Shown: in pieces, positions 1-10,200 of the stretch
Layout of the letters: each line of letters starts with the position of its first letter
How positions within the stretch are numbered: the first letter of the stretch is position 1
Source: Pandoraea pneumonica
GTDB lineage: Bacteria > Pseudomonadota > Gammaproteobacteria > Burkholderiales > Burkholderiaceae
NCBI RefSeq assembly: GCF_902459645.1
Contig: NZ_CABPSK010000004.1
Coordinates: 248,001-312,000, forward strand
Direction of reading: 5' to 3'
Length of the DNA: 64,000 bases
Made by a program: the position numbers and the translations under genes
The notes under the pieces: model-generated
Database searches by the model: none
What the model was told of the DNA's origin: nothing
Seen by the model: only the letters and a program-made list of their open reading frames with translations

Positions 1-546
1 AGCCTGCCGTGGTGGCGTGAAGCCGCACCGGCCGTCAAGCCGTACCTGAGCGCCGCCGAGCTCGCGCTGCTGGAAAGCGAAATGGCGCATCAGGAAGCGT
101 TTTTTGCCTCCGGCGACTATCGCGCCATGCAGGCCGGTCCGTGCCACTGCGATCTGTTTCGCGACAACGTGCTGTTCGACAAGGACGAAGACGGTGCGCC
201 CCGTTTGGGCGGTTTCTTCGACTTCTACTTTGCCGGCTGCGACAAGTGGTTGTTCGACCTTGCGGTGACCGTGAACGACTGGTGCTGCGACCTGAGCACC
301 GGCGTACTCGACGACGCCCGCGTGCACGCGATGCTGCGTGCGTATGAGACAGTACGTCCGCTGACCGACATCGAGGCGTCGCACTGGCGCGACATGCTCA
401 GAGCCGGCGCGCTGCGCTTCTGGCTCTCGCGCCTGTATGATTTTCATTTGCCGCGCGCGGCCGAAATGCTCAAACCGCACGATCCGGGGCATTTCGAACG
501 AATCCTGCGCCAACGCATCGAAGCCGTTTCCATTCCCTGGCTGTGA
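1..546 (+). CDS. thrB: Homoserine kinase, C-terminal part (5' end outside window)
   Basis: The frame is open from base 1 to the TGA at 544-546, so about 181 C-terminal residues are present and the start lies outside the window. The fragment shows the choline/aminoglycoside-kinase-type catalytic loop [11 protein letters not shown] (fragment residues 49-59), with the catalytic Asp and Mg-binding Asn, followed by a second acidic stretch [15 protein letters not shown]. This is the form typical of the ThrB type that phosphorylates homoserine in threonine synthesis, in the cytoplasm. The assignment to homoserine kinase rather than another member of the phosphotransferase fold rests on this loop and on the usual linkage in Burkholderiaceae to a BPSS1780 protein and uvrD. 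The N-terminal nucleotide-binding half cannot be checked here. Confidence 0.85.
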   Translation, partial: SLPWWREAAPAVKPYLSAAELALLESEMAHQEAFFASGDYRAMQAGPCHCDLFRDNVLFDKDEDGAPRLGGFFDFYFAGCDKWLFDLAVTVNDWCCDLSTGVLDDARVHAMLRAYETVRPLTDIEASHWRDMLRAGALRFWLSRLYDFHLPRAAEMLKPHDPGHFERILRQRIEAVSIPWL

Positions 547-577
547 CCCGACGCCCAATCGGAGCAAATCGAACCTT

Positions 578-1387
578 ATGCAATTGCTTGAAGTCCCGCC
601 GAAGAGTGGTTATGTGTGGCTGCGCCAAGGAATCTGGCTCTTCCGCAAGAACCCGCTCGCCATTCTGACGCTGCTCTTCGCCTACTTGTTCGGCGTGATG
701 CTGCTCTCGATCCTGCCGGTCGTGGGCGCGTTTTTGCCGCTCCTGTTCATTCCCGGCCTGTCGGTCGGCTTTATGGCGGCGTGTCGCGACATCATCAAGA
801 ACAAGCCCGTCTTGCCGCCCGTGCTGCTCGACGGTTTCCGCGGTCACGGCAAGGATGTCGCGCGCCGGTTGCTCGCGTTGGGCGGTTACTACATCGCGGC
901 GATGATCGTGGTGTTTCTGTTCTCGGCGCTCTTCGACGGCGGCGATCTGCTGAACAAGATGCTGTTCGGCACGCGCATCGACGAAGATTCGCTCACGGGC
1001 GGCACGATGCCGCAAGCCATGCTGGCCGCAGGCATCGCCTATGTGCCGGTGGCGATGGCCTTCTGGTTCGCGCCGGTACTCGTGGCCTGGCACGACATCT
1101 CGCCTGTCAAGGCATTGTTCTTTAGCTGGACGGCTTGCGTGCGCAACATGCGCGCATTCGTCGTCTACGGCATTTGCACTGCGCTTGTCGCGACGGTACT
1201 GCCGGTGATCATTGCGCTCGTGATGACGGTGGTCGGCGCAGGCAAATACGCCATGATCGTGCTGATGCCGTACTCGATCCTGTTCACCGCCGTGCTGTAT
1301 TGCTCGTTCTACGCGAGCTATCGCGGCTGCTTCGGTGTGCAGGAGATTGGCGCGATCGATCCGAACGTGGCGCCGCCGGAAGCGTAA
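578..1387 (+). CDS. BPSS1780-family integral membrane protein
   Basis: This protein of 269 residues begins 31 bases after the thrB stop, probably in the same transcript. The ATG at 578 is chosen because the product then begins MQLLEVPPKSGYVWLRQGI, the start usual in this family. An upstream ATG at 437 would overlap thrB by more than 100 bases. Four to six hydrophobic segments are visible, for example around residues 27-62, 105-121, 150-172 and 192-250, with a conserved charged loop carrying the CRDI motif after the first pair. The protein is therefore an inner-membrane protein of unknown function. It is widespread in Burkholderiaceae next to thrB, which suggests a housekeeping rather than an acquired role, but no activity can be read from it. 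Confidence 0.8.
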   Translation: MQLLEVPPKSGYVWLRQGIWLFRKNPLAILTLLFAYLFGVMLLSILPVVGAFLPLLFIPGLSVGFMAACRDIIKNKPVLPPVLLDGFRGHGKDVARRLLALGGYYIAAMIVVFLFSALFDGGDLLNKMLFGTRIDEDSLTGGTMPQAMLAAGIAYVPVAMAFWFAPVLVAWHDISPVKALFFSWTACVRNMRAFVVYGICTALVATVLPVIIALVMTVVGAGKYAMIVLMPYSILFTAVLYCSFYASYRGCFGVQEIGAIDPNVAPPEA

Positions 1388-1402
1388 GCATCCAGCGCTG
1401 CC

Positions 1403-1435
1403 AAAAAAAAGGGCACCCTCGGGTGCCCTTTTTAC
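1403..1435. terminator. Bidirectional intrinsic terminator between BPSS1780 gene and uvrD
   Basis: An 8-bp GC-rich perfect stem, GGGCACCC/GGGTGCCC (1411-1428), is flanked by eight A residues on the left and five T residues on the right. It can therefore end transcription from the membrane-protein gene on the plus strand and from uvrD on the minus strand. Confidence 0.9.
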
Positions 1436-1457
1436 ATCTTGGCGATCAGCGAACCGA

Positions 1458-3779
1458 TTATTCGATCGGTTGCAGCTTCGCGACAGCCAGCGCCAGCCAC
1501 TTTTCGCCGTGCCGTCCGAACTTCACGTGCGCGCGCGCTTCGTCACCGGCCCCTTCCAACCCGATGATCTTGCCCTCACCGAACTTGGTGTGGAACACGC
1601 CCTGCCCGACCTTGAAGCCAGTACCCGCCGAGCGGGAACGGTCGGCGAGCGCCTGCTCCGACTTCGTCGCGGCCCACTCTTCCTGACGCGGCGCACTGAC
1701 CTGCGGGCGCGAAAACCAATCGCGCCCCCATGCTGGCTCGGCTTGAGCGAGTCGCGCACCCGGCTGGGCACGCGGCGTCAGAAACTTCAGCACTTCCTCG
1801 GGAATTTCTTCGAAGAAACGCGAGCGCACGTTGTAACGCGTCTGGCCATGCAGCATGCGGCTTTGCGTGAACGAGAGGTACAGTCGCTCCTTCGCACGCG
1901 TAATCGCCACGTACATCAGGCGCCGCTCTTCTTCGAGCCCATCGAGCTCCTGCGCACTGTTTTCGTGCGGGAACAGCCCTTCCTCAAGCCCGGTCACGAA
2001 GACTGCCGTGAACTCCAGGCCCTTGGCCGCGTGCACCGTCATCAGTTGCACTGCGTCCTGCCCGGCCTCGGCCTGATTGTCACCGGCTTCGAGCGACGCA
2101 TGCGATAGGAAGCCTGCGAGCGGCGTCATCTCGACCGGCGTGTCGGCATCGACTACGCCGTCGGGCGATGCCAGCACATCGGGTGCGCCCGGCAACGCGG
2201 GCCGCATGGCGATCAGGCGGGCCGGGGCGTCCAGACCGTAGCCCTCTTCCGCAATGAAGGCCGTCGCGGCGTGTACCAATTCCTGCAAGTTCTCGATGCG
2301 GTCCTGACCTTCTTTTTCCGTCTGGTAATGCGTAATCAACCCACTCGCATCGACGACGTGCGTCACCACTTCCGGCAACGTCAGACGCTCCGTGTCACGG
2401 CGCATTTGCTCGATCATGCGGACAAATGCCGTCAGATTGGTGCCCGCCTTGCCCGTCATATAGGGCACGGCAGCGTACATCGAGCAGTTGTAAAGGCGCG
2501 CCGCATCGGCGAGTTGTTCGAGCGAGCGCGCCCCGATGCCGCGCGTCGGGAAGTTGACCACCCGCGCAAACGCCGTGTCGTCGTTCGGATTCTCGATCAG
2601 CCGCAGGTACGCAAGGGCGTGCTTGACTTCCTGACGCTCGAAAAAGCGCAGTCCGCCATAAACCCGATAGGCAATACCGGCCCCGACCAGGGCGTGTTCC
2701 ATCACCCGCGACTGGGCGTTGCTTCGATAAAGAATGGCGACGTCCTGCCGCGACAGCCCTTGGCCCACGAGCGCCTTGATCTCTTCGACCAGCCAGCTCG
2801 CTTCCTGAAGATCGGTCGCCGCCTCGTAGACGCGAATCGGCTCGCCGTGCCCGGCATCGGTGCGCAGGTTCTTGCCCAGACGGCGGGCGTTGTTCGAAAT
2901 GAGCGCGTTGGCCGCGTCCAGAATATTGCCGTGCGAGCGGTAGTTCTGTTCCAGCTTAATCAGGTGGCGGACGCGGAATTCGCGCTCGAAGTCAGCCATG
3001 TTGCCGACGTTGGCACCACGAAACGCGTAAATACTCTGATCGTCGTCACCCACGGCAAACACGGCGCTGTTGCCGCCCGCGAGCATCTTCAGCCACGCGT
3101 ATTGCAGCTTGTTCGTGTCCTGAAACTCGTCGACGAGAATGTGCCGGAAGCGCGTCTGGTAGTGCACGCGCAGCGGCTCGTTGTGTTTGAGCAACTCGAA
3201 GCAGCGCAGCAGCAGTTCGGCGAAATCGACCACACCTTCGCGCTGGCATTGCTCTTGATACGAGGCGTATAGCTCGACAAACTTCTGGTTGAACGCGTCG
3301 TTGGCCTCGACTTCGTGCGGTCGCAGGCCCTGTTCCTTGGCGTTATTGATGAAATATTGAAGATTTTTCGGCGGAAACTTCTCATCGTCGACATTGGCGG
3401 CCTTCATCATCCGCTTGATCGCGGAGAGCTGGTCGGCCTGATCGAGAATCTGGAAGCTTTGCGGCAGCCCGGCGTCCCGAAAATGGGCACGCAACATCCG
3501 GTTGCACAGCCCGTGGAAGGTGCCGATCCACATGGCCCGGGTGCTGATCGGGAGCATGGCGCCCAGACGCGCCTGCATTTCCTTGGCGGCCTTGTTCGTA
3601 AAAGTCACGGCCAGAATACCGGCCGGACCCACGTGGCCCTGCTGGATCAGCCAGGCGATGCGCGTCGTCAGCACGCGCGTTTTGCCGGAACCCGCACCCG
3701 CGAGAATCAGGGCAGGCTCGTCGGGCAGGGTCACGGCGGCCAGTTGTTCCGGGTTCAGATTGGCGAGCAAATCGGGCAT
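1458..3779 (-). CDS. uvrD: UvrD/PcrA-family superfamily 1 DNA helicase
   Basis: The 773-residue product is an ATP-dependent 3'-5' DNA helicase used in nucleotide-excision and mismatch repair. The SF1A motifs appear in order: Walker A GAGSGKT (residues 28-34), TFTNKAAKEM (motif Ia), Walker B DEFQD (217-221), GDDDQSIYAFRGA (motif III), QNYRSH (motif IV) and TVHAAKGLEF (motif V). The last ~45 residues (GQGVFHTKFGEGKIIGLEG...) form the Tudor-like C-terminal domain that binds RNA polymerase in UvrD and PcrA, which argues against Rep. Length is slightly above that of E. coli UvrD. The gene is convergent with the BPSS1780 gene and divergent from valS, with a good -10 box between the two starts. Confidence 0.92.
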   Translation of the reverse strand: MPDLLANLNPEQLAAVTLPDEPALILAGAGSGKTRVLTTRIAWLIQQGHVGPAGILAVTFTNKAAKEMQARLGAMLPISTRAMWIGTFHGLCNRMLRAHFRDAGLPQSFQILDQADQLSAIKRMMKAANVDDEKFPPKNLQYFINNAKEQGLRPHEVEANDAFNQKFVELYASYQEQCQREGVVDFAELLLRCFELLKHNEPLRVHYQTRFRHILVDEFQDTNKLQYAWLKMLAGGNSAVFAVGDDDQSIYAFRGANVGNMADFEREFRVRHLIKLEQNYRSHGNILDAANALISNNARRLGKNLRTDAGHGEPIRVYEAATDLQEASWLVEEIKALVGQGLSRQDVAILYRSNAQSRVMEHALVGAGIAYRVYGGLRFFERQEVKHALAYLRLIENPNDDTAFARVVNFPTRGIGARSLEQLADAARLYNCSMYAAVPYMTGKAGTNLTAFVRMIEQMRRDTERLTLPEVVTHVVDASGLITHYQTEKEGQDRIENLQELVHAATAFIAEEGYGLDAPARLIAMRPALPGAPDVLASPDGVVDADTPVEMTPLAGFLSHASLEAGDNQAEAGQDAVQLMTVHAAKGLEFTAVFVTGLEEGLFPHENSAQELDGLEEERRLMYVAITRAKERLYLSFTQSRMLHGQTRYNVRSRFFEEIPEEVLKFLTPRAQPGARLAQAEPAWGRDWFSRPQVSAPRQEEWAATKSEQALADRSRSAGTGFKVGQGVFHTKFGEGKIIGLEGAGDEARAHVKFGRHGEKWLALAVAKLQPIE

Positions 3780-3807
3780 GTCGGGAAGGATTTTCGAGTG
3801 AAGCCCG

Positions 3808-3813
3808 ATTATA
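3808..3813 (-). promoter_or_regulatory. -10 box of the uvrD promoter
   Basis: TATAAT reads on the minus strand about 30 bases upstream of the uvrD ATG. A hexamer GTTTTC lies 17 bases further upstream and is only a weak -35. Confidence 0.5.
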
Positions 3814-3849
3814 AATCCTGCTGCGGCGCGGAAAACGCCCCGAATCTTT

Positions 3850-3855
3850 TATAAT
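3850..3855 (+). promoter_or_regulatory. -10 box of the valS promoter
   Basis: A perfect TATAAT lies 35 bases before the valS ATG, divergent from the uvrD -10 box. No convincing -35 hexamer is present at the usual spacing. Confidence 0.55.
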
Positions 3856-3890
3856 TCAGGGTTTCACGCATTACACGGTCCATCCAATCC

Positions 3891-6752
3891 ATGAGCGACA
3901 GCGACAATACGCTTGCCAAGAGCTTCGAGCCGCAGGACGTCGAAGCCCACTGGGGCCCCGAATGGGAACGCCGCGGCTATGCCCGGCCGACGTTCGACGA
4001 CGCCCGCGAAGATTTCAGCATCCAGTTGCCGCCGCCGAACGTTACCGGCACGCTGCACATGGGTCACGCGTTCAACCAGACGATCATGGATGGTCTGACG
4101 CGTTATCACCGCATGAAGGGCGCCAATACCCTCTGGGTACCGGGCACCGACCATGCGGGCATTGCCACGCAGATCGTCGTCGAGCGCCAGCTCGACGCGC
4201 AGAAAGTCTCGCGCCACGACCTCGGCCGCGAGAAGTTCGTCGAGCGCGTGTGGGAATGGAAAGAAAAGTCGGGCAACACCATCACGGGCCAGGTGCGCCG
4301 TCTCGGTGCCTCCATCGACTGGAGCCGCGAATACTTCACGATGGACGAGAAGATGTCCAAAGCCGTGCGCGACGTTTTCGTCACGCTGCACGAGCAAGGG
4401 CTGATCTATCGTGGCAAGCGTCTCGTGAACTGGGAATCGACCCTGCTCACCGCCGTGTCCGATCTGGAAGTGGTGAGCGAGGAAGAAGAAGGCTGGCTGT
4501 GGCACATCCGCTATCCGCTGGCTGACGGTTCGGGCTCGCTCACGGTCGCGACGACGCGTCCGGAAACGATGCTCGGCGACGTCGCGCTGATGGTTCACCC
4601 GGAAGACGAGCGCTACAAGCATCTGATCGGCCAAATGGCCAAGCTGCCGCTCTCGGACCGCGAAATCCCGATCATTGCCGACGACTATGTCGATCGCGAA
4701 TTCGGCACGGGCGTGGTGAAGGTCACGCCGGCGCACGACTTCAACGACTACGCCGTCGGTCAGCGTCACAACCTGCCGCAAATCAGCATTCTCACGCTCG
4801 ACGCGAAGATCAACGAGAACGGCCCGGAGAAATACCGTGGCCTCGACCGCTTCGACGCGCGCAAGCAAATCGTGGCCGATCTGGACGCGCAGGGCCTGCT
4901 CGAATCGGTCAAGGCGCACAAGCTGATGGTGCCGCGCAGCGACCGCACGGGCACTGTCATCGAGCCGATGCTCACCGACCAGTGGTTCGTGGCGATGAGC
5001 AAGCCGGCACCGGAAGGCACGTTCCACCCGGGCAAGTCGATCACCGAAACCGCACTCGACGTGGTGCGTAGCGGCGAGATCAAGTTCGTGCCCGAGAACT
5101 GGACGAACACGTACAACCAGTGGCTGGAGAACATTCAGGACTGGTGTATTTCGCGCCAGCTTTGGTGGGGCCATCAAATTCCGGCGTGGTACGACGATGC
5201 GGGCAACGTCTACGTCGCTCGTTCGGAAGAAGAAGCCATCGCAAAGGCGAGCGCTGCCGGTTACACGGGCGCGCTCAAGCGTGACGAAGACGTGCTCGAC
5301 ACGTGGTTCTCGTCGGCGCTGGTGCCGTTCTCGTCGCTGGGCTGGCCGCAAGAAACGCCGGAACTCAAGCACTTCCTGCCGTCGTCGGTCCTCGTGACCG
5401 GTTTCGACATCATCTTCTTCTGGGTGGCGCGCATGGTCATGATGACCACGCACTTCACCGGCAAGGTGCCGTTCAAGACGGTGTATGTGCACGGTCTGGT
5501 GCGCGATGCCGAAGGCCAGAAGATGTCCAAGTCGAAGGGCAACACGCTCGATCCGATCGACATCGTCGACGGCGTGACGCTCGACACCCTGCTCGCCAAG
5601 CGCACGACCGGGTTGATGAACCCGAAGCAAGCCGCGACCATCGAGAAGAAGACCCGCAAGGAATTCCCGGAAGGTATTGCACCGTTCGGCACCGACGCCC
5701 TGCGCTTCACGTTCGCGTCGATGGCCACCCTGGGCCGCAACATCAACTTCGATCTGGCGCGCTGCGAAGGCTATCGCAACTTCTGCAACAAGCTCTGGAA
5801 CGCCACGCGTTTCGTGCTGATGAACTGCGAAGGCCACGACTGCGGCATGGCGCCGTGCGTGGGCGATTGCGGCCCGGACGGTCAACTCGACTTCTCGCGC
5901 GCCGACCGCTGGATCGTGTCGCTGTTGCAGCGCGTGGAAGCCGACATCGAAAAGGGCTTCGCCGACTACCGTTTCGACAACATCGCCACGGCGATCTATA
6001 AGTTCGTGTGGGACGAGTACTGCGACTGGTACCTCGAACTGGCCAAGTGGCAGTTGCAGAACGGTACGCCTGCGCAACAGCGCGCCACGCGCCGCACCTT
6101 GCTGCGCGTGCTGGAAACCGTGCTGCGTCTGGCCCACCCGGTCATTCCGTTCATCACCGAAGCCCTGTGGCAGAAGGTGGCACCGATTGCTGGCCGTTAT
6201 CCGGCCGACAAGGCGCCGGGCGAAGCCAGCATCATGATGCAGCCGTACCCGGTGGCCGATGCCGGCAAGATCGACGAGAGCGACGAAGCGTGGATGCAGC
6301 AGTTGAAGGCTGCCGTCGACGCCTGCCGTAACCTGCGCGGCGAGATGAACTTGTCGCCCGCACAACGCGTGCCGCTGCTGGTCGCGGGCGATGTCGACTT
6401 CCTCAAGTCGATTGCGCCGTATCTGCAAACGCTGGCCAAGCTCTCCGAAGTGCAGGTGCTCGACGATGAAGCCGCGCTCGATGCGCAAGCCGCAGGTGCA
6501 CCGCTGGCCATCGTCGGCGCGAACAAGCTGGCGTTAAAGGTGGAAATCGACGTGGCGGCCGAGCGCGAACGCCTCGGCAAGGAAGTCAAACGCCTTGAAG
6601 GTGAGATCGCCAAGTGCCACGGCAAGCTGTCCAACGAGAGCTTCGTGGCACGCGCGCCGGCAAACGTGGTGGAACTCGAGAAGCAACGATTGGTCGACTT
6701 TGAAGCGGTTCTCGGTAAATTGCAGGCTCAGCTCGCCCGCCTGCCCGCCTGA
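3891..6752 (+). CDS. valS: Valyl-tRNA synthetase
   Basis: This 953-residue class I aminoacyl-tRNA synthetase charges tRNA-Val in the cytoplasm. The signature HMGH (residues 56-59, in [17 protein letters not shown]) and the KMSKS loop (about residue 543, in [11 protein letters not shown]) are intact. The editing (CP1) domain with [10 protein letters not shown] lies between them, as does the tryptophan-rich [17 protein letters not shown] block. The C-terminal ~70 residues form the predicted tRNA-binding coiled coil ([23 protein letters not shown]). Length matches bacterial ValRS. The ATG at 3891 has no obvious Shine-Dalgarno sequence, but the product begins at the usual place. It is followed 29 bases later by galU. 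Confidence 0.97.
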   Translation: MSDSDNTLAKSFEPQDVEAHWGPEWERRGYARPTFDDAREDFSIQLPPPNVTGTLHMGHAFNQTIMDGLTRYHRMKGANTLWVPGTDHAGIATQIVVERQLDAQKVSRHDLGREKFVERVWEWKEKSGNTITGQVRRLGASIDWSREYFTMDEKMSKAVRDVFVTLHEQGLIYRGKRLVNWESTLLTAVSDLEVVSEEEEGWLWHIRYPLADGSGSLTVATTRPETMLGDVALMVHPEDERYKHLIGQMAKLPLSDREIPIIADDYVDREFGTGVVKVTPAHDFNDYAVGQRHNLPQISILTLDAKINENGPEKYRGLDRFDARKQIVADLDAQGLLESVKAHKLMVPRSDRTGTVIEPMLTDQWFVAMSKPAPEGTFHPGKSITETALDVVRSGEIKFVPENWTNTYNQWLENIQDWCISRQLWWGHQIPAWYDDAGNVYVARSEEEAIAKASAAGYTGALKRDEDVLDTWFSSALVPFSSLGWPQETPELKHFLPSSVLVTGFDIIFFWVARMVMMTTHFTGKVPFKTVYVHGLVRDAEGQKMSKSKGNTLDPIDIVDGVTLDTLLAKRTTGLMNPKQAATIEKKTRKEFPEGIAPFGTDALRFTFASMATLGRNINFDLARCEGYRNFCNKLWNATRFVLMNCEGHDCGMAPCVGDCGPDGQLDFSRADRWIVSLLQRVEADIEKGFADYRFDNIATAIYKFVWDEYCDWYLELAKWQLQNGTPAQQRATRRTLLRVLETVLRLAHPVIPFITEALWQKVAPIAGRYPADKAPGEASIMMQPYPVADAGKIDESDEAWMQQLKAAVDACRNLRGEMNLSPAQRVPLLVAGDVDFLKSIAPYLQTLAKLSEVQVLDDEAALDAQAAGAPLAIVGANKLALKVEIDVAAERERLGKEVKRLEGEIAKCHGKLSNESFVARAPANVVELEKQRLVDFEAVLGKLQAQLARLPA

Positions 6753-6781
6753 GCACCGCACAAACCAGAAGGGAGATACCA

Positions 6782-7666
6782 ATGAAAACAGTGGTAACCA
6801 AGGCCGTTTTCCCCGTTGCGGGTCTCGGCACTCGATTCCTCCCGGCGACCAAGGCGAGCCCGAAGGAAATGCTGCCGGTCGTCGACAAGCCGTTGATTCA
6901 GTACGCCGTGGAAGAAGCGGCTGCGGCCGGTATCACCGAGATGATTTTCGTCACGGGCCGTAACAAGCGCGCGATCGAAGATCACTTCGACACGGCCTTC
7001 GAGCTCGAAGCTGAACTCGAAGCCAAGAACAAGCAAGCGCTGCTCGACGTGGTGCATTCGATCAAGCCCCCGCATATCGACTGCTTCTACGTGCGTCAGC
7101 CCAAGGCACTCGGTCTGGGTCACGCGGTGCTGTGTGCAGAAAAGCTCGTGGGCGACGAGCCGTTCGCAGTCATCCTCGCGGACGACTTGCTCGACGGCCA
7201 GCCGCCCGTGCTCAAGCAGATGGTCGATCTGTACAACCAGTATCACAACTCGATCATCGGCGTCGAAGAGATCCCCATCGAGCAAAGCCGCTCGTACGGG
7301 ATCGTCGCGGGCAACGAGTGGGGCGAGACCGACATCGTCAAGCTGACGAATATCGTCGAGAAGCCGGCGCCGGAAAACGCACCGTCGAATCTGGGTGTCG
7401 TTGGCCGCTATGTGCTGCGTCCGCGCATTTTCGATTGCATCCGCGAGATCGATCCGGGCTCGGGCGGCGAGATTCAACTGACCGACGCCATTCAGAAGCT
7501 GATGCAAGACGAAGTCGTGCTGGCCTATCGCTACAAGGGCAAGCGCTTCGATTGCGGCAGCAAACTGGGGTATTTGAAGGCGACGGTGGAATTTGCGCTG
7601 CGCCACCCGGAACTGAAGGATGCGTTCCGCGAGTACCTGCGTGAGTCGCACGGCGATCTCATCTAA
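6782..7666 (+). CDS. galU: UTP-glucose-1-phosphate uridylyltransferase
   Basis: This 294-residue GalU makes UDP-glucose from UTP and glucose-1-phosphate for lipopolysaccharide, exopolysaccharide and osmoprotectant synthesis. The N-terminal nucleotide-binding signature [20 protein letters not shown] is intact (about residues 13-32), as are the later [11 protein letters not shown] and [12 protein letters not shown] motifs. A clear ribosome-binding site (AAGGGAGA) precedes the ATG by seven bases. The gene follows valS by 29 bases with no terminator between, so it is probably co-transcribed, and it ends in a strong terminator. Length and sequence are fully typical. Confidence 0.96.
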   Translation: MKTVVTKAVFPVAGLGTRFLPATKASPKEMLPVVDKPLIQYAVEEAAAAGITEMIFVTGRNKRAIEDHFDTAFELEAELEAKNKQALLDVVHSIKPPHIDCFYVRQPKALGLGHAVLCAEKLVGDEPFAVILADDLLDGQPPVLKQMVDLYNQYHNSIIGVEEIPIEQSRSYGIVAGNEWGETDIVKLTNIVEKPAPENAPSNLGVVGRYVLRPRIFDCIREIDPGSGGEIQLTDAIQKLMQDEVVLAYRYKGKRFDCGSKLGYLKATVEFALRHPELKDAFREYLRESHGDLI

Positions 7667-7683
7667 CGACGAGACTGCCCCAA

Positions 7684-7719
7684 TGAAAAAAGCCGACGGC
7701 ATGTCCGTCGGCTTTTTTT
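7684..7719. terminator. Bidirectional terminator after galU
   Basis: A 9-bp perfect stem, AGCCGACGG/CCGTCGGCT (7691-7712), is followed by a run of T on the plus strand and preceded by a run of A. It serves galU and the convergent tusA-like gene. Confidence 0.9.
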
Positions 7720-7740
7720 ATCTTCGAGGCCCGCAGCGAC

Positions 7741-7968
7741 TTAACGGCGGCGCATCAGGAAGTAAAAGGTCTTCTCTTCTTCACGCGATTCGAGCAATTC
7801 GTTGCCGGTTTGCTTAGCGAAGGCAGCGAAGTCACGCGCCGAACCCGGGTCGGTCGCCACGATACGAAGCACTTCTCCGCTTTGCATGTCGGCGAGTGCT
7901 TTCTTGGCGCGCAGAATCGGCAGCGGGCAATTCAGGCCGCGGGCGTCGACTTCTTTCTGAAATTCCAT
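7741..7968 (-). CDS. TusA/SirA-family sulfur carrier protein
   Basis: This small protein of 75 residues belongs to the TusA family. The hallmark CPxP motif is present in ARGLNCPLPILRAKKAL, with the sulfur-carrying Cys at residue 14. Family members pass persulfide sulfur between cytoplasmic proteins, for example towards tRNA thiolation or molybdenum-cofactor enzymes; which partner is served here cannot be told. Two in-frame ATGs lie close together (7974 and 7968). The GAGGG ribosome-binding site is only two bases from the first but eight from the second, so 7968 is preferred. A longer frame upstream has no family similarity and is treated as leader. Confidence 0.85.
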   Translation of the reverse strand: MEFQKEVDARGLNCPLPILRAKKALADMQSGEVLRIVATDPGSARDFAAFAKQTGNELLESREEEKTFYFLMRRR

Positions 7969-8126
7969 GCTCATGTCCCTCGTGTGAGTCTCATTCGTAT
8001 TGTCTACCGGACTTCGCCCGGAAACGAAGATTCTACCGTAGTCGTCGCGCGCGCATCCTGAGTTGCCCATCCCATTCGAGCATCGCGCACGCTGACTTGG
8101 CCCTGACGTGCCCCTGACGCGTCCAC

Positions 8127-8657
8127 CTACCCGGCGATCGACAATCGCGCCGACTCCACGTATTCGACCGGCAAATTCCGCCGACGCAGCCATTCTGCTA
8201 CGGCGTGCCCCGTGCCTGCCGGCCATGGGCGCACGTGCTCGGGCTTCACCAGGCGAAACTCTGCGAGTTCCTCCGAGAGCAGAATGTCGCCATCGCACAC
8301 GGCGTGGTAAGCGATGATCAACTCGTTCTTTCGCATGAATTCATAGACACCGAGCAGCGAGATCGCATCGGTTTCGAGATTGGTCTCTTCCTTGATCTCG
8401 CGGCGGATACCGTCTTCGGGCGTCTCATCGCGCTCGAGAAAGCCGGTGATCAGGGCAAACATGCCTTCCGTCCAAGCGGCGTTGCGCGCGAGCAGAATTT
8501 GTCCGCGATACTCGACAAGTCCCGCGACGACGGGCAGCGGATTGTCCCAGTGGACGAAACCACAAGCAGCGTCGGGGCACGCCCGGCGAATACGCCCGGC
8601 AACGTCACGCGAATCAAGCGGGGAGGCACAGCGGGGACAAAAAATGAGTTCGTTCAT
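8127..8657 (-). CDS. Nudix hydrolase with N-terminal zinc ribbon
   Basis: The 176-residue protein has two parts. Residues 1-40 hold four cysteines (C7, C10, C27, C32), spaced as in a zinc ribbon. A Nudix domain follows, whose box GFLERDETPEDGIRREIKEETNL (from residue 72) contains the expected REIKEE metal-binding core. This layout resembles the NudC/YfcD-like ADP-ribose or NADH pyrophosphatases. It is too short for NudC, so the substrate is left open. It probably hydrolyses a nucleoside diphosphate linked to another moiety in the cytoplasm. It sits upstream of the tusA-like gene on the same strand, with 158 bases between, and is divergent from the ClC antiporter gene. Confidence 0.82.
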   Translation of the reverse strand: MNELIFCPRCASPLDSRDVAGRIRRACPDAACGFVHWDNPLPVVAGLVEYRGQILLARNAAWTEGMFALITGFLERDETPEDGIRREIKEETNLETDAISLLGVYEFMRKNELIIAYHAVCDGDILLSEELAEFRLVKPEHVRPWPAGTGHAVAEWLRRRNLPVEYVESARLSIAG

Positions 8658-8761
8658 GATCGTTCTTCGGCGAATGCGAATATCTTAATTGAACTCATGA
8701 CGCGCTGCACATTCGGTAATTTCCGGGACGCCCGGGGGCCGGTGTCCCGAAATCCGAAGCG

Positions 8762-8767
8762 TATAAT
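8762..8767 (+). promoter_or_regulatory. -10 box of the clcA-like gene
   Basis: TATAAT lies 31 bases before the GTG start at 8799. There is no good -35 at the expected distance. Confidence 0.5.
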
Positions 8768-8798
8768 CGACCGACGTCTTTCAACAATACTGCGCCCC

Positions 8799-10196
8799 GT
8801 GTCAGACACTACGCCCCCCTCCTCGTCTGCACCCCCTCCCGAATCCGAAGCGCCGCCACCGAAGCTGGCCGCTACGCCCAACGCCTCGCTACCCGCACGC
8901 ATTGCCCGCACCAGCGCGCATCGCTCGCGCCGCTTATGGCGTAACTACGGCGTGTTCTGGCTGGGTGCCGTGCTCGTCGGCCTGGTGTCGGTGGCGTATG
9001 CGAAGTTCATCGATTTCGGCTTCGAGCTATTTCAGCGCATGTTGGCGCACGGCTTTTGGGTGCCGCTCATCATCACGCCGCTGGGCGCAGCGCTCGCTAT
9101 TTGGCTGACGCAGACCTTTTTCCGCGGCTCGGAAGGCAGCGGTATTCCGCAAGTCATCGCCACGCTTCAGGACGGCCGTCTCTCGAAGTCGCTGCTCACG
9201 CTGCGCATCATGTTCGGCAAGATCGCGATGTCGTTTCTCGGCATCCTGTGCGGCTTCACGATCGGACGCGAAGGTCCGACGGTACAAATCGGCGCGTCGC
9301 TCATGTATGCGATGCGGCGTGGCTACGGCCGCAGCAGTGCGCATATCGAGCGCCAATTGACGCTGGCCGGTGCGGCAGCCGGGCTGGCCGCCGCCTTCAA
9401 CACGCCGCTCGCCGGTGTGGTGTTCGCCATCGAGGAATTGAGCCGCAGCTTCGTGGCGCGCAACAGCGGCACGTTGATTACCGCGATCATCTTCTCCGGC
9501 GTGGTCGCACTGGGCTTGCAGGGCAACTATCTCTACTTTGGGCAGATTAAAGCGCTTAGCGAATTCCACTGGGCGATCATCCCCGTGTTGATCGCCGCGA
9601 GCGTGCTGACCGGCATCTCCGGTGGCCTTTTCTGCTGGCTGATGATCAATGTGCCGCGCTGGATGCCCGGCGGGCTCGTGAACCTGCGACGCGGCCATCC
9701 GGTGCGTTTCGCGTTCCTGTGCGGTTTGGCGATTGCCGTGATCGGCATCGTATCGGGCGGCACGACCTTCGGCAGCGGATATGCCGAAGCGCGCGGCTTG
9801 CTCGAGTCGCAACAGGCGCTCTCCCCGTTCTACGCGCTGTTGAAATTCGCCGCGCTGTCGGTGTCGTACCTGTCGGGCATTCCGGGGGGCATCTTCGCGC
9901 CGTCGCTGGCGATCGGCGCGGGGCTGGGCAACGTGTTGTCGCATATCACGTCTGTGGTGCCGCTACCGGCCATGGCCGCGCTGTGCATGGTGGGCTATCT
10001 GGCCGCTGTGACCCAATCGCCGATCACGTCGTTCGTGATCGTCATGGAGATGATCGACGGCCACCAGATGGTGATTCCTCTCATGGCCGTCGCACTGCTC
10101 GCGACGCAAGTCTCGAAAGCCTTCTCGCCGTCGTTCTATCACACGCTCGCCCACCGTTTTCTCCCGTCGGAGACGGCAGCGCCAAAGCAGGCGTGA
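8799..10196 (+). CDS. clcA: ClC-type chloride/proton antiporter
   Basis: This inner-membrane protein of 465 residues belongs to the ClC family. All selectivity motifs are present: GSGIPQ, GREGPTVQIGA (holding the external gating Glu) and GGIFAPSLAIGAG. The AIEEL stretch keeps the second, internal glutamate that marks proton-coupled exchangers rather than channels. The first ~45 residues are proline- and serine-rich and should be cytoplasmic; about ten or more hydrophobic helices follow. No CBS domain is present. A GTG at 8799 is chosen because it follows a TATAAT box by 31 bases and is the first start after it; longer frames would run into the Nudix gene on the other strand. The stop is only four bases from the convergent threonine aldolase gene. 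A role in acid resistance is known for E. coli ClcA and is inferred here. Confidence 0.88.
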   Translation: MSDTTPPSSSAPPPESEAPPPKLAATPNASLPARIARTSAHRSRRLWRNYGVFWLGAVLVGLVSVAYAKFIDFGFELFQRMLAHGFWVPLIITPLGAALAIWLTQTFFRGSEGSGIPQVIATLQDGRLSKSLLTLRIMFGKIAMSFLGILCGFTIGREGPTVQIGASLMYAMRRGYGRSSAHIERQLTLAGAAAGLAAAFNTPLAGVVFAIEELSRSFVARNSGTLITAIIFSGVVALGLQGNYLYFGQIKALSEFHWAIIPVLIAASVLTGISGGLFCWLMINVPRWMPGGLVNLRRGHPVRFAFLCGLAIAVIGIVSGGTTFGSGYAEARGLLESQQALSPFYALLKFAALSVSYLSGIPGGIFAPSLAIGAGLGNVLSHITSVVPLPAMAALCMVGYLAAVTQSPITSFVIVMEMIDGHQMVIPLMAVALLATQVSKAFSPSFYHTLAHRFLPSETAAPKQA

Positions 10197-10200
10197 ACGG

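Noticed and set aside
3864-6488. Very long open frame (874 codons) antisense to valS
   Set aside because: It is composed mainly of His, Arg, Val and Ala as expected from the reverse of a GC-rich coding strand, shows no domain, and valS on the other strand is certain.
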